This document shows, one piece after another, positions 12,601 to 22,330 of a stretch of 64,000 nt of DNA. The stretch lies in the NCBI GenBank assembly GCA_017165825.1, contig CM029368.1:1218163-1282162 (forward strand), read 5' to 3'. The notes beneath the pieces are model-generated. The model was not told the DNA's origin, searched no databases, and was given only the letters and a program-made list of their open reading frames with translations. This DNA is from Hepsetus odoe. Its lineage: Eukaryota > Chordata > Actinopteri > Characiformes > Hepsetidae. Position numbers and translations under genes: made by a program. Positions within the stretch are counted from its first letter, which is position 1, and every line of letters begins with the position of its first letter.

Positions 12601-15536
12601 CTTCAATATGTATCAATGTGTATCAATAAAATATCCTAATTAAACTTATTGGACATTGTTTTTTTTAGACTGTATTTGTTGTTAATGGTCATTTTCATGG
12701 CGAAATCAAGAGTGTTGTCTAATTTCATAAGGGGGGGGCTAATAATTTTGGCCTCAACTGTGAAGTGGAGAAAAATTATGGACATTCATTCTGTAATGTG
12801 GATTTATAGCCTGACTGACCACTTTATTAATAGCTGGAACAAACAAAGCAACAATAAATCACAAATGAGGGTGAAACCAATGGGTAAAATTGTTTTTTTT
12901 TTTTTACCTCATATTTGTAAGGAAGAAATCAACAAATTTATGTATAAATACACTCTAAACATGTTCTGTCCCTCAGAATGAGTAGAACTTTCAACCAAAA
13001 ATGACCCAAGAATCACATAAGAAGCACTGCATGCACTAATTTCCCTTACCTGGCCTAAATTCAAGGGTTTTTAATCTCCGATATTTTGATTAGTCTTGGC
13101 TGCTCACGAACACCAAGTCTAACAGGTCACTGACCTGCAATTAATCCGTGAACACTGCCTCTAAAGGCACTGACTCTTCTAGCTTTACTTTCTCTGTGTG
13201 GGACTTTGACCATCACCACTGAGCTCACTTAGAAACTTAAAAAAGGTTTCAGACTTAAGAAATATATTGTGTACAAAACCTATAATGAATAATTCATCTG
13301 AAGTATATTGTCTACCTTCAAAATAGCAGCAAAAAGCAACTAATTTTAAGGGCACTTTTCCCCCCAAAAATATACAAATATATCAAAGCAGATCATCTGT
13401 TTCCATTTCTTCCTGTCCTCAAAAAAAAAAAAAAAAAAAGCTAATAAATTAATACATCCGTGCAAAAATAATAATTATATATAATTGTTTCCATTATATT
13501 GTTTTTCATGTCATTATTATTTTTATTATTTTACTGTTGTGATTTTCATCATTATTAGCATTATCACAGTCATTATTATAATAATTATTACTCTGATTAC
13601 TGTAATTAGTATTATTAATACCATTTTAGGTACAATCACTCAAATTCCTTCAAACATCACGCAGTTATTTTCATAGCATGTAGCATGTGATTGTGAAGAT
13701 CTGAGAAAACAGCTTAACCTTTTTTTTACTTTTGTCATCTGTAAACATGCTCAGTTTGTTGATTAAAGAGAAAGAAAATTCAGTTTCCGCACAATATTAT
13801 TATAAAATATTTTAAACTCAACTACATACTATTGTGCAAATTTCTTGAGCCCCTTATTTCTTATCATTTTGCTTCCAAAGAACCAGACCTTGATTTATTT
13901 AATGCCTTGTTAAGGGACATTTCTCCAGATCTTCCTGAAGGACAGTGTTTTTGTCTCTCATGTTCAGTACAGTCTCTGTACCCGAGCAGTTTCAGAGACA
14001 GTGTGGGCTCATCGCCACAGAAAACAAAAGGCAGCCGACGCCCAAAGAAGAGCTTTGAGAGCCTGCAGTGTTGCTGATACGACTTAAAGAAAGGAGCTGG
14101 TCTAAGAGAGTTGAGGCTGTGCTGAAGAATAACGGTGGTGGTGGTGAATATGCACCTTAAATCTGGTTAGAACCGAACTCTCTTTGTGTTTAGACTGGAT
14201 TTATAAAACAAAAGAAAAAAAAGAAATCAACAAGTAGAATTTTTAGCATTTCCATCTATTTTGCAAGATGTCTGTGGTTAAATTGGTGAACTGACTCAAA
14301 TAACCTGAAAGATTTCCAAAGGAGATAAAAGTCCAAACATCCTTAACTTAAGCAGAAGTGCAGATACCGGTGTTAAAAAAAAAAAGACTGGTAAAAGCAC
14401 AAGCTACTTTACTCTGTAAAAAAGTACAGAAGTGCACTCAGAGAATAAAAATATTGTCTTTTTATTGCCTAAACTATTGACTTTAAAGCTGGTTAGAATG
14501 AAACTCTCTTTGTGTTTAGACTGGAGTTGCATGTGTTTGTACACAAATCACCGAACCTACTGTCTCACTTTCACACAGAACAGAGAGACAGGAGGGGGAT
14601 GAAGACAGGACTGCATATATTCAAACAAACCACATTTCAATAGTGAGAATATTTTATTTTTGACATCCCTCGTCTGAGAGTGATTTATCATTCTTTTTGT
14701 AAGATGACAATTTTTTTTCCCCACGTCATAATTATGTTTTGCCCACGCAGGATCAAAGAGCGTCTTTCAAAACAGCCGGTTGCGGTGAGAGTTGATATTT
14801 GACAGACGGCTACTGGTGAGGCGTCCGATTTTGTTTCAATTTCTAGCCTCCTTCACAGCACACCTCTGCTCCACCATCGCACACAGCAAAAAACACAGAA
14901 CTCGCTGGTCTCCCGATGGTAAGAATGTGTTTTTCTCTTGCATGCCTCACAGACTTTCTTGTAAAATGCCACCCACCTACTGAAACCACACAGACAGTCA
15001 CTTTCAGCCTTATCAAAAATCTGCAGAGTAACCCGGCTGCATGGCGAGAGCCTCTTTTTTGGTCGCCCCCTTCCCCAAATGTCAATAACTGAATGCCTGT
15101 GAAGGGTGTAACGATATTACTTTCAGATAAATGTGAGCTTTGATTCTGGCGCCAAGATTAAATTCCAGTGGCATTATTTTAAGTAGGGCTGAACACTGTG
15201 GACAAAATATTAGCGCTGTGGTTGTATAAATAGTGTTGCTGGCTGTCTCGTTTTTGGTTATTTTTCATCTCCAGGGACGGGGCGGCCTAGTGTTTAGGGA
15301 GTTGGCCCCAGAATCAGAAGGTCGTGGGTTTGAATCCCAGACGAGCAGCTTGCCCCGAGGTACCCTTGAGCAAGGTACCGTCCACATCACTGCTCCCGGG
15401 GTGCTTTAAATAGCTGCCCTCTGCTGCACGGTGTGTGTGGGTAAAATGCAGGGGTCAAATTTCGTTGTTCTCACTTTGCCGTGTTTCACAGTGACAAGAA
15501 TAGTCACTTTCACCTTGTGTTTTCATTTTATATCTG

Positions 15537-15586
<50 letters not shown>

Positions 15587-18500
15587 GACACACACACACC
15601 CCTCAAAAGGTAAACTATCCATCAGAAAGAATACCAAACTTTTCAAAATGTTCTTAAAACAATGAAAAACATTTTCTTTCAGTTTAAAAAACCGAGAACA
15701 TGAGAACCACATCCGCACTTCCGAACAAAACCGAGCTTCAGTGTGAGCTTTTTTTTTTTTATTTTATTTTTTTTAAAATAAACAGTTTGGAAATGAAGCT
15801 GATAAAAAGTGTTTGTGTATTTTAACACACTTACCGAGCCTTTCTCTATTACTCTGTTCAGCATGATCACTGCTTTGGTTCTCTGCTCCCAGATCATCAG
15901 CCAGAAATGACCACAGGTAGTCCTCAGAGGACCCTGATGGAGAAAACACACACACTCTTTTTAAACATATGTTTTATGAGTTCATAAATTTAGCTACTTA
16001 TCTATCGGTCTCCCTCTCTCCTTATATATACACACACATCCCAAGAAATATAACAACTTAAATCTTTTCCATCAGACAGTCTCATTTTCTGGTTGCTTAT
16101 TTCTTAATACTGGGTCCAGCTCGTCCCTGCAGCTCAATGCCAGAAAGATCCATGGAGACAGGGGAGGACAAGAAGAACTTTCTGCTGTTCTTTGGACCAT
16201 ATTTAGTCCTTTTGGCTCAATTTTAAAGAACACTTCTACATTACAGTGATCCACAACCATAACCCTGTGTGATGTCGAAGAACTGGGAGATCATTCCCTT
16301 TCTTCATGATCCTTTCATTTGAACAGTGTCCAAAAGAATGCACAGATTTCATAGTTTATAGATTTTCAATATTTTCTTGTACTAAATATGTTGACATTTA
16401 TATATGCAGCTCTGTGCAAAAGTTTTAGGCAGGTGTGAAAAAATGCTGTAAACAAAGAACGCTTTCAGAAATATCAATAATGATTGTTCATTTTGATCAA
16501 TTTACAAAATGCAAAGTGAGCGAACAAAAGAAAAATCAGATCAATATTTGGTGTTACTACCTTTTGCCTTCAGAGCAGCATCAGTTCTTCTAGGAACACT
16601 TACACACAGTCAGGGATTCTGTAGGATTATAGTCGGTGTCTGATCAACCAGTTTTACCAAACAGGTACTGGTGATCATCAACGTCACACGGAGGAGAAAC
16701 ACAGTCATGTTTGGAACGACCGACCGGCCGAGTTCCTTCAAAAACTGTGTGCGAGTTTACCTAGAAGAACTGATGCTGTTTTGAAGGCAAAGGGTGGTCA
16801 CACCAAATATTGATCTGATTTAGATTCTCTTTTGTTCATTCACTGCATTTTGTTGATTGATGAAAATAAATGATCAACACTTCCATTTCTGAAAGCGTTC
16901 TGTTTACAGCATTTTCACACCTGCCTAAAACTTTTGCACAGCACTGATTTTTTTTTATATATATATATACTTTTTTTTTCTTCAGGAATTTTAGATGCCA
17001 GTTCATTAGTTCTCAAGGAGTATTATAGAATTTAGAATATAGGGGCAGCGGTGGTCTAGTGGTGAGGGAGTTGCCCTGCATTGTGGGTTCGATTCCCTCA
17101 CAAGTAGGTTGCCCTGAGGTACCCCTGAGCAAGGTACCTCTATATAACTATGTTTCTGAGAAACCACACACACAGTGAGACCATCTGGCAAGGTCAACTA
17201 TGTGACAACACACACTTGTGCTGATTTGGCAAGCTAACGTGAAGCTTTTCAGCCTGTGAGTAATAAAGGAGTATTTGTGTGAGTGAAGCAGAGTGTGTTT
17301 TTCAGGCGGCTCTCCTACACACATGCCTGACTCAAGCTATTTCAACTGCTGTGACCGCCCATGACACGTTTCATATCCAACCACAGGTGTTATGTGGGCA
17401 GCAGATGTTTTCTTGTGAACTGCAAACCCCAGATCAGCAAACGTCCTGGAGAAGCAGCGTTCTAGTGTTTAGGGAAGAGGCCCCGGGATCAGACGGCCGT
17501 GGATTTGAATGTCGGACCAATAGGTTGTCCTGAGGTAACCTTGAGCAAGGTACCGTCCCCAATCACTGCTCTCCGGGGACTGGACGTGGCTGCTGCCTGC
17601 TGGACGGTGTGTGTGTGTGTTAGGCACATTAGGATAGTGTTTTAGTTCTGGTTCTGTGTGTTCACAACAACTAACAGTCACTTTCACTTTAACCGACTTT
17701 CTCTTGCTGGATTCAGGTCACTGCTTTGCTGCTCCTCCGCACATAAATATATGGTAGACAGACAGAAGGAGAGACAGGCAGATATCAATATGTCACAAAA
17801 ATACACCCCTATCTATTGTATATATATTTTTGTAATTCTGTAGATTTTTGGCATCAGCGAAGAATGTTATTTTTGTGTATTTCAGGCACTCTATCATAAA
17901 CCCCTGAAAAAGAGTCTGATGGAAATGTCTATGCTCCCGAAACCGTATTATTCAAGAAATGATCCGTTTAACAGCTTTTGCCACTATCATTCAACTTTGT
18001 TTTCTCTTTTTACTGCTCTTTATTTATTTGTTAGATTTTCGTTTTAGCCTTTTATTAATTGCTATTTTCATTAACCAGATACTGTGGCCATGGATTGTAT
18101 TTCATTTATTAAGATTCATTTTTGTACAGCAGCTTTGTGACACCTACTCTTTTTGTTTTAAAGTACTCTAGAAATGCGATGATGTAACTTGATTTGACAT
18201 GAAGTTTTTTCCCCTGCCTTAGGGTATATAATCAAAGAGAGGAGCAATTTCGTGAAGATTATGCCCTGCTTCTGTTACCGAGAGCAAAGAAAAAAAAAGG
18301 CTGTGGTTTTCACAGCTCTAAATAAAACGTACAAGAGTGAAAAAAAGGTTTCCAAGGAAAAGAAAGCATCGCTTACTCAACGGCCAGCCCCGCAGAAATG
18401 TAAATTATGCACCTGAAATGTGCTTCTGTTATTTGTATTTTATAAAAAAAAAAAAAGATGCACAAAAAAATGAACAAACAAAAAACAGCTAATTCTTCAG

Positions 18501-19936
18501 CAAACGCCACCAGGACTACCTCTGACGGGACACACCGTGGACTGACCTGAGTTAGGATGTAACTTCTTTGGGCTTCTTCCATCTCCACCAGGCTCGCGTT
18601 TATGTAGTCGTTCTCTGTATTTCCCAGCTTCGCTTTCGACTGTGATCAGCTGGCGTGACAAATAAAAAACACAGATGAGGACTGAATTCATTATTTTGAC
18701 TCTTTCCTGCTGAGAAGTGTAAAAGACACTGCTGCTCCCGGGTGCTGCTCCGATGAAATTCATGACCATAAATTCGTTATTTTGCAGCATTTAAAGCAGA
18801 AACCTCAGAACTAAATAAACCAAAAGCAGCCAACAAAACTACAAGCAACGCTGGTGGAGCTCCAGTTTCGCAGAGCCTCCTGCGGCAGGAACCCGGAGAG
18901 GCAGGTACGACTCGTTATCAGAAAATACGGGAACATACTCAGCAGGCTTTAAATAGAAACAGACAATTATTTACACAGAATTACACAGACAGACAAAGAA
19001 GATACCTGGGCAGACAAATAGCCTTAGATAAAGGACAAACAGACAGAGAACAGACTGAGGGAGACTTAGATTGGGAGAGAGAGGGCAAGAAAGAGACAGA
19101 CTAGAGAGACAGTGATACTGAAAGATAGGCGGGACGACAGACAGACAGACAGACAGTCAAAGACAGATAAACAGACAGAAACAAAGAGACAAAAAAATAT
19201 ATGAACAACAGTTAGACAGATGGGACAGTTAGACAGTTAGACTTTGGTTTGATTTTATAGTTTTGAATATATTCTCTCTGTCGATCAGTCTGTATATACC
19301 TGTCTGTCTTTCTGTCTGTCTATATGTCTGTCAACCTGTCCATCTATCTATATGTCTGCCTTTCTTTTCCTTTACCAATGTCTTTCTTTCTTTCTTTCTA
19401 TCTGAGTTGCTTTCTATTGGTTTGTCTGTCTATCATTTCCCATTCGTGGGATTATAAATAAAGGATTATTATTATTATTAGGTTCATGGCCTGCAGCTCT
19501 AGGATGGACAGACAGACAAATACGTAAATAGACGGATAGACAGGCAGACAGATACAGACAGAGAGAGAGAGACAGGCAAACAAAGATAGAGTCTGAGAGA
19601 CAGCCAGACAGAAAGATAGGCGGACGGACAGACAAATAGAGATAAACAGAAAGGCAGGCAGACAGACAGAAACATAGGTGGACAGACAGATAAAAGTCTG
19701 ATGAACAGACAAACCAATGAGAAAGCAACCCAGATAGAAAGAAAGACAGACATTGGTAAAGGAAAAGAAAGGCAGACATATAGATAGATGGACAGGCTGA
19801 CAGACATATAGACAGACAGAAAGACAGACAGGTATATACAGACTGATCGACAGAGAGAATATATTCAAAACTATAAAATCAAACCAAAGTTTAACATGTG
19901 ATTATTCAGACTAAGACAGCACATGAATCAGCAGGC

Positions 19937-19984
<48 letters not shown>

Positions 19985-20128
19985 AAGATGCATGAATTCA
20001 AAGGTCACCATTGCAACAAAACAAGAGGATTACTCACACGGGCTGACGTCTCTGTATCTGTTGCGGTTACGGTTTTCAGGATATTTGGCCACCTTAAAAG
20101 GACATTCCTGAGACTGGTTGCGTATTTC
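511..20128 (-). CDS. ptpn2: ptpn2, T-cell protein tyrosine phosphatase (exons 2-9; first exon not found)
   Basis: This is a non-receptor tyrosine phosphatase that in vertebrates dephosphorylates JAK/STAT and receptor tyrosine kinases in the nucleus and ER. Eight exons on the minus strand join with matching phases: 20128-20038, 18649-18547, 15933-15835, 10487-10350, 4658-4449, 2982-2821, 2279-2086 and 619-511. In order they encode the pTyr loop ([10 protein letters not shown]), the YINASL segment, the WPD loop ([12 protein letters not shown]), the catalytic P-loop [13 protein letters not shown] with Cys and Arg intact, the Q-loop region ([11 protein letters not shown]), and a C-terminal tail with two basic clusters (RKRQR and KKRKR). 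That tail and the seh1l neighbour favour PTPN2 over its paralogue PTPN1. The exon for the first twenty or so residues was not recognised between 20129 and 27763. Exon 3 has a 2-bp frameshift, so the copy is either damaged or misassembled. Whether it is the a or b fish duplicate cannot be told. Confidence 0.93.
1795..2030 (+). repeat. tRNA-headed SINE, family A copy 1
   Basis: The unit starts with a tRNA-like head (box-B-like GGTT/CATGTATATGAATCC). It continues with ccttgagcaaggtaccgtc and a body with ccccctgctggacggtgtg, and ends in tcactttcatt. About sixteen related pieces lie in this window; this one is in ptpn2 intron 8. Confidence 0.8.
2086..2279 (-). CDS. ptpn2: ptpn2 exon 8 (non-catalytic C-terminal region)
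   Basis: The 194-bp exon begins [14 protein letters not shown], has a short proline-rich patch ([18 protein letters not shown]) and ends in an acidic Gly/Asp stretch in phase 2. The start aligns with the family RWKELSKED segment and ERYNGSR with EKYNGNR. The donor is gtaagc. Confidence 0.88.
2821..2982 (-). CDS. ptpn2: ptpn2 exon 7 (Q-loop region)
   Basis: The 162-bp, phase-0 exon encodes [20 protein letters not shown], then [20 protein letters not shown] and a [12 protein letters not shown] end. The acceptor is cccacacag and the donor gtgagc. [11 protein letters not shown] contains the Q-loop Gln that positions the hydrolytic water. Confidence 0.96.
3050..3370 (-). mobile_element. Tc1/mariner transposase relic in ptpn2 intron 6
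   Basis: Read on the minus strand, the segment near 3240-3300 gives [13 protein letters not shown], the conserved Tc1-type motif between the first and second catalytic acids. Surrounding sequence is transposase-like but broken by stops and frameshifts. No terminal repeats were recognised. Confidence 0.65.
3360..3510. repeat. short AT-rich tandem repeat
   Basis: Several copies of a roughly 40-bp unit built on tatagtgtatatagagacag follow each other with few changes. Confidence 0.7.
3848..4088 (-). repeat. SINE family A copy 2
   Basis: A reverse-orientation copy. It begins with gaaagtgaaagtgaaa (complement of the 3' tail) and ends at ctagaccaccgctgcccc (complement of the tRNA-like head). Confidence 0.8.
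4160..4398 (+). repeat. SINE family A copy 3
   Basis: A nearly full copy ending in gacagtcactttcacttt at 4398. It lies immediately downstream of copy 2 in the opposite orientation, and its 3' end is about 50 bp from ptpn2 exon 6. Confidence 0.8.
4449..4658 (-). CDS. ptpn2: ptpn2 exon 6 (WPD loop and catalytic P-loop)
   Basis: The 210-bp, phase-0 exon carries [19 protein letters not shown], with the general-acid Asp, and [18 protein letters not shown], with the nucleophilic Cys and the Arg that binds phosphate. The acceptor is cttttcag and the donor gtgagg. No lesion is visible, so the catalytic core itself is intact. Confidence 0.97.
4935..5440 (-). mobile_element. RTE-like LINE 3' fragment
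   Basis: A long minus-strand frame reads [60 protein letters not shown], then [14 protein letters not shown]. This is the C-terminal part of a fish RTE-type ORF. The 3' end shows the gctgctcccatttag signature. It is truncated at the 5' end. Confidence 0.85.
5443..5600 (-). repeat. L2-type 3' tail fragment
   Basis: The segment begins with tttacggcatttagcagacg and cgctcttatccacagcgac. This is the complement of an L2-type LINE 3' tail, also used as the tail of SINE family B. Related text recurs near 60150-60290. Confidence 0.6.
6230..6450 (-). mobile_element. RTE-like LINE internal fragment
   Basis: The minus-strand frame reads [20 protein letters not shown] followed by [17 protein letters not shown]. 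This segment lies just after the reverse-transcriptase active site in the other RTE pieces of this window. Confidence 0.75.
6451..8048. other. ptpn2 intron 5, no gene seen
   Basis: AT-rich intronic sequence with homopolymer tracts (poly-T near 7438-7451). No coding exon, RNA gene or classified repeat was recognised. Confidence 0.5.
8049..8262 (+). repeat. tRNA-headed SINE, family B copy 1
   Basis: The head gtggtctagtggtaggtagg is followed by a box-B-like caggtttgaatcccacctct, then ctgagtgtctccaggggg. The L2-like tail contains ggaagtcgctctggataa. Six copies were found in this window. Confidence 0.82.
8758..9062 (+). mobile_element. RTE-like LINE fragment
   Basis: The plus-strand frame reads [40 protein letters not shown] and [15 protein letters not shown] text. 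It ends abruptly. About 125 bp of unrelated sequence separates it from the next fragment, which repeats part of the same region, so these are two separate insertions. Confidence 0.82.
9190..9613 (+). mobile_element. RTE-like LINE 3' fragment
   Basis: The plus-strand frame runs [20 protein letters not shown], then [20 protein letters not shown] and [20 protein letters not shown]. It ends with the family 3' terminus (gacccctaaacagagcagct). Confidence 0.85.
10350..10487 (-). CDS. ptpn2: ptpn2 exon 5
   Basis: The 138-bp, phase-0 exon encodes [20 protein letters not shown], then [20 protein letters not shown] and ELQNAN. The acceptor follows a poly-T tract (ttttttttacag) and the donor is gtgagt. 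KCAQYWP and [11 protein letters not shown] are diagnostic for PTPN2/PTPN1. Confidence 0.95.
11137..12760 (+). mobile_element. Tc1-like DNA transposon with IR/DR ends, inactive
   Basis: Terminal inverted repeats share AGTTGAGGCCAAAATTATTA at about 11139 and 12759. Inner copies of the ttattagcccc motif lie at about 11355 and 12555, giving an inner and an outer repeat at each end. A transposase reading frame begins [18 protein letters not shown] at 11531 and is frameshifted after about 35 residues. It continues with [10 protein letters not shown], is broken again, then shows [10 protein letters not shown] and [10 protein letters not shown] and ends QKGYTIDY at 12546. All three catalytic-acid contexts survive, but stops and frameshifts make it non-functional. 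It lies in ptpn2 intron 4. Confidence 0.9.
12761..15284. other. ptpn2 intron 4, mostly unclassified
   Basis: AT-rich sequence including ATT-rich low-complexity DNA at 13485-13625 and a Tc1-derived fragment near 13823-14010. A duplicated block containing actctctttgtgtttagact occurs near 14178 and again near 14503. No exon was recognised. Confidence 0.5.
13823..14010 (+). repeat. Tc1-derived non-autonomous repeat fragment
   Basis: It starts tattgtgcaaatttcttgag and contains tctccagatcttcctgaagg, which is also found twice near 40810-40930. Terminal-repeat-like starts of the same kind occur near 40729 and 61018. Confidence 0.6.
15285..15515 (+). repeat. SINE family A copy 4
   Basis: The head is ggcggcctagtgtttaggga, the box-B-like element is gggtttgaatcccag and the end is agtcactttcacc. 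It lies in ptpn2 intron 4. Confidence 0.82.
15535..15600. repeat. TG/TA/CA palindromic microsatellite
   Basis: A (TG)n tract passes into (TA)n and then (CA)n. The whole is self-complementary over about 50 bp. It lies about 235 bp past ptpn2 exon 4 in the transcribed direction. Confidence 0.9.
15835..15933 (-). CDS. ptpn2: ptpn2 exon 4
   Basis: The 99-bp, phase-0 exon encodes [20 protein letters not shown] followed by [13 protein letters not shown]. The acceptor is ctccatcag and the donor gtaagt. The segment is the conserved HFWLM strand of the phosphatase fold. Confidence 0.95.
16410..16946. mobile_element. Tc1-derived MITE with long inverted repeats, copy 1
   Basis: The ends are complementary: gtgcaaaagttttaggcagg on the left and the complement cctgcctaaaacttttgcac on the right. 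Complementarity continues inward through aacaaagaacgc and gatcaatatttggtg for roughly 200 bp. No transposase was seen. Copy 2 lies at 23425. Confidence 0.85.
17041..17140 (+). repeat. SINE family A copy 5 (head only)
   Basis: The 5' part, ggggcagcggtggtctagtg through gcaaggtacc, is present. The body and tail are missing. Confidence 0.75.
17455..17692 (+). repeat. SINE family A copy 6
   Basis: A full-length-like copy ending aacagtcactttcacttt. It lies in ptpn2 intron 3. Confidence 0.8.
18547..18649 (-). CDS. ptpn2: ptpn2 exon 3, with apparent 2-bp frameshift
   Basis: The acceptor gccag precedes CTGATCACAGTCGA, which in phase 1 gives the conserved S-D-H-S-R start. After this, AAGCG stands where three bases are expected. 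The remainder ([14 protein letters not shown], then [14 protein letters not shown]) is in a different frame. The exon is 103 bp, whereas the family layout needs 101. Without correction the reading frame stops shortly afterwards. The donor is gtcagt. Confidence 0.85.
19130..19895. repeat. GACA/CTGT-rich repeat with a ~200-bp-arm foldback
   Basis: The left arm, about 19236-19434, starts ctttggtttgattttatag. It is reverse-complementary to the right arm at about 19697-19895, with only a few differences. Both arms are rich in CTGT/GACA tetranucleotides, and about 260 bp of GACA-rich sequence separates them. Long Cys/Leu/Ser-rich frames here are products of the repeat. Confidence 0.88.
19941..19981. 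repeat. (TG)n microsatellite
   Basis: About twenty uninterrupted TG units, roughly 55 bp past ptpn2 exon 2 in the transcribed direction. Confidence 0.95.
20038..20128 (-). CDS. ptpn2: ptpn2 exon 2 (pTyr-recognition loop)
   Basis: The 91-bp exon lies between an acceptor (ttttaatttcag) and the donor gtgagta. It encodes [20 protein letters not shown] followed by [10 protein letters not shown], and ends in phase 1. Length and phase match the family exon that ends just before the YDHSR motif. Confidence 0.93.
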
Positions 20129-20253
20129 CTGAAATTAAAAGAATAAGTACGTTTATATAGCCTTACAATAAATCCATTATAAAAAACAGCAATCAAAAAG
20201 CAGTGTGCGCTAAACACTGGTGGCTAAAGAAACAAAACAGATCCAGAATAATA

Positions 20254-20446
20254 CATTTTACATTTACGGCATTTAGCAGACGCTCTAATCCAGAGTGTCT
20301 TCCATGTCCTAACTACAGAGACAGTCCCCCTGGAGACACTCAGGGTTCAGGGACCCAGTAAGTGGTAGTGCTGGAGGTGGGATTCGAACCTGGGACCTCT
20401 TGAGCCACAGGACCATAGGCAAGTACCACCACTAGACCACCACCAC
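20254..20446 (-). repeat. SINE family B copy 2
   Basis: A reverse copy starting with the complement of the L2-like tail (acggcatttagcagacgctc) and ending with ctagaccaccaccac. It sits just upstream of ptpn2 exon 2. Confidence 0.82.
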
Positions 20447-20699
20447 AATAATAATCACATTTAGTGGATTATGTCTGTATTTTTCAGGATAATCCCTGTC
20501 TGCCTTTCTCACACACAATAACGGACACATTTCAGGAACGAGAATCTGTTGATGTGAAACTCAGCTCTTGTATAAAATTGGCCGTAGCAAATTATCAGGA
20601 CAGGTCAATAAAACAGAGCTTTGGGAATTAACCTGCGCTTTCATTTTCGAGAGCCAAAAATGCAGACTAACGGAGAAAAACCTTATTATACATTCTGAC

Positions 20700-22330
20700 A
20701 CATTTTCCTCAGTTACTAACATATTTTACTCAATTTCTGAGCCGCTTGTCCTGATTAGTAACTGGGGTGCTGTATCCCAGTGCCTATCCCAGCGCTCACA
20801 GGGGAGAAAGGCAGGAAACACCCTGGACAGTTCTTTGCAGTAACTGCTGTTCTGTGATATTTCACTCAGTCACTGACACATTTACCTCAGTTACTGGTAT
20901 ATTTCAAACAGTCACTGACATATTTGACTCACTTACTGACATATTTCATTCGTTCATTGACTAATTCACCTCAGTTACTAACATATTTCACCAGTCACTA
21001 ACATATTTGCCTCAATTACTGACATATTTCAGACAGCCACTGATATTTAAGCCAGTTACTAATATGTTTTTCCACAGCCATTGAAATATTCACCTCAGCT
21101 ACTGTATATTTCACCAGTCACAGACATGTTACTTCAGTTGCTGACATATTTCACTGCCATTGCCATATTTACCTCAGTTACTAACATATTTCACTCAGTC
21201 ACTGACATATCTACCTCAGTTACTGGTATATTTCAAACAGTCACTGACATATTTGACTCACTTACTGACATATTTCATTCATTCTTTGGCTAATTCACCT
21301 CAGCTACTAATATATTTCACTCAGTCACTGATATATTTCACCCAGTTACCAACATGTTACTTTAGTCACTGACATTGCCATGTTTGCCTCAGTTACTAAT
21401 ATATTTCAGACAGCCACTGATCTATTTAACGCAGTTTCTAGTATATTTTTCCAAGGTCATTTAAATATTTACCTCAGTTACTGACATATTTCACTGCCAT
21501 TGCCGTATTTACCTCAGTTACTAACATATTTCACTCAGTCCCTGACATAATTACCTCAGTTATTGGTCAATTTCAAGCAGTCACTGACACATTTACCTCT
21601 GTTACTAACATTTCATTCATTCATTGGCTACTTTACCTAAGCTACTAACAGTTCATTTAGTCACTAACATTTACCTCAGTTACTGACATTTCGCAGTCAC
21701 GACCATTCACCTCAACTACTAACATATTTGGCTCAGTCACTGATAATTGCTTCAGTTGCGAGACATATTTCTGATTATTGGCATATTCACCTCAGTCACT
21801 GACATATTAGAGTGCTGCTGGCATATTTACCTCAGTTACTGGTATATTTCACTAATTTTCTGATATTTACCTCAGCTACTGACATATTTCACCAGTCACA
21901 GACATATTTACTTCAGTTGATGACATATTTCACTGCCATTGCCATATTTACCTCAGTTACTGGTATATTTCACTAATTTTCTGATATTTACCTCAGTTAC
22001 TGCATATTTCACCATCAACAACATATTTACTTCAGTTACTGACATATATTTCACTGCCATATTTACCTCAGTTACTAACACTTCACTCTCACTGACATAT
22101 TTACCTCAGTTACTGGTATATTTACCTCAATAAAATTTTTCACTCAGTCCCTGACATATTTACCTCAGTTACTACATTTTTCACTCATTCACTGACATAT
22201 TTACCTCAGTAACTGGTATATTTCACCCAGTCACGGACATATTTACCTCAATTACTGGTATATTTAAACAGTTTCTGACATATTTACCTCAGTCACTAAA
22301 TTTTTCACTCAGTCACTGACATATGCACAC
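20700..22330. repeat. 1.6-kb degenerate minisatellite
   Basis: Dozens of diverged units of about 20 bp alternate around cactgacatatttacctcag and ttactggtatatttcac. Units differ by substitutions and small deletions. The array lies in the expected ptpn2 intron 1. Confidence 0.92.

Noticed and set aside
18497..18790. 97-codon minus-strand frame over ptpn2 exon 3
   Set aside because: It is a shifted frame of the exon plus intron sequence. The conserved protein is read in the other frame.
19414..19868. Long Cys/Leu/Ser-rich open frames (up to 138 codons)
   Set aside because: They are translations of GACA/CTGT tetranucleotide repeats and mirror each other in the foldback arms. There is no splice or homology support.
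20005..20217. 70-codon minus-strand frame across ptpn2 exon 2
   Set aside because: A different frame from the conserved EIRNQSQ reading. It crosses both splice sites.
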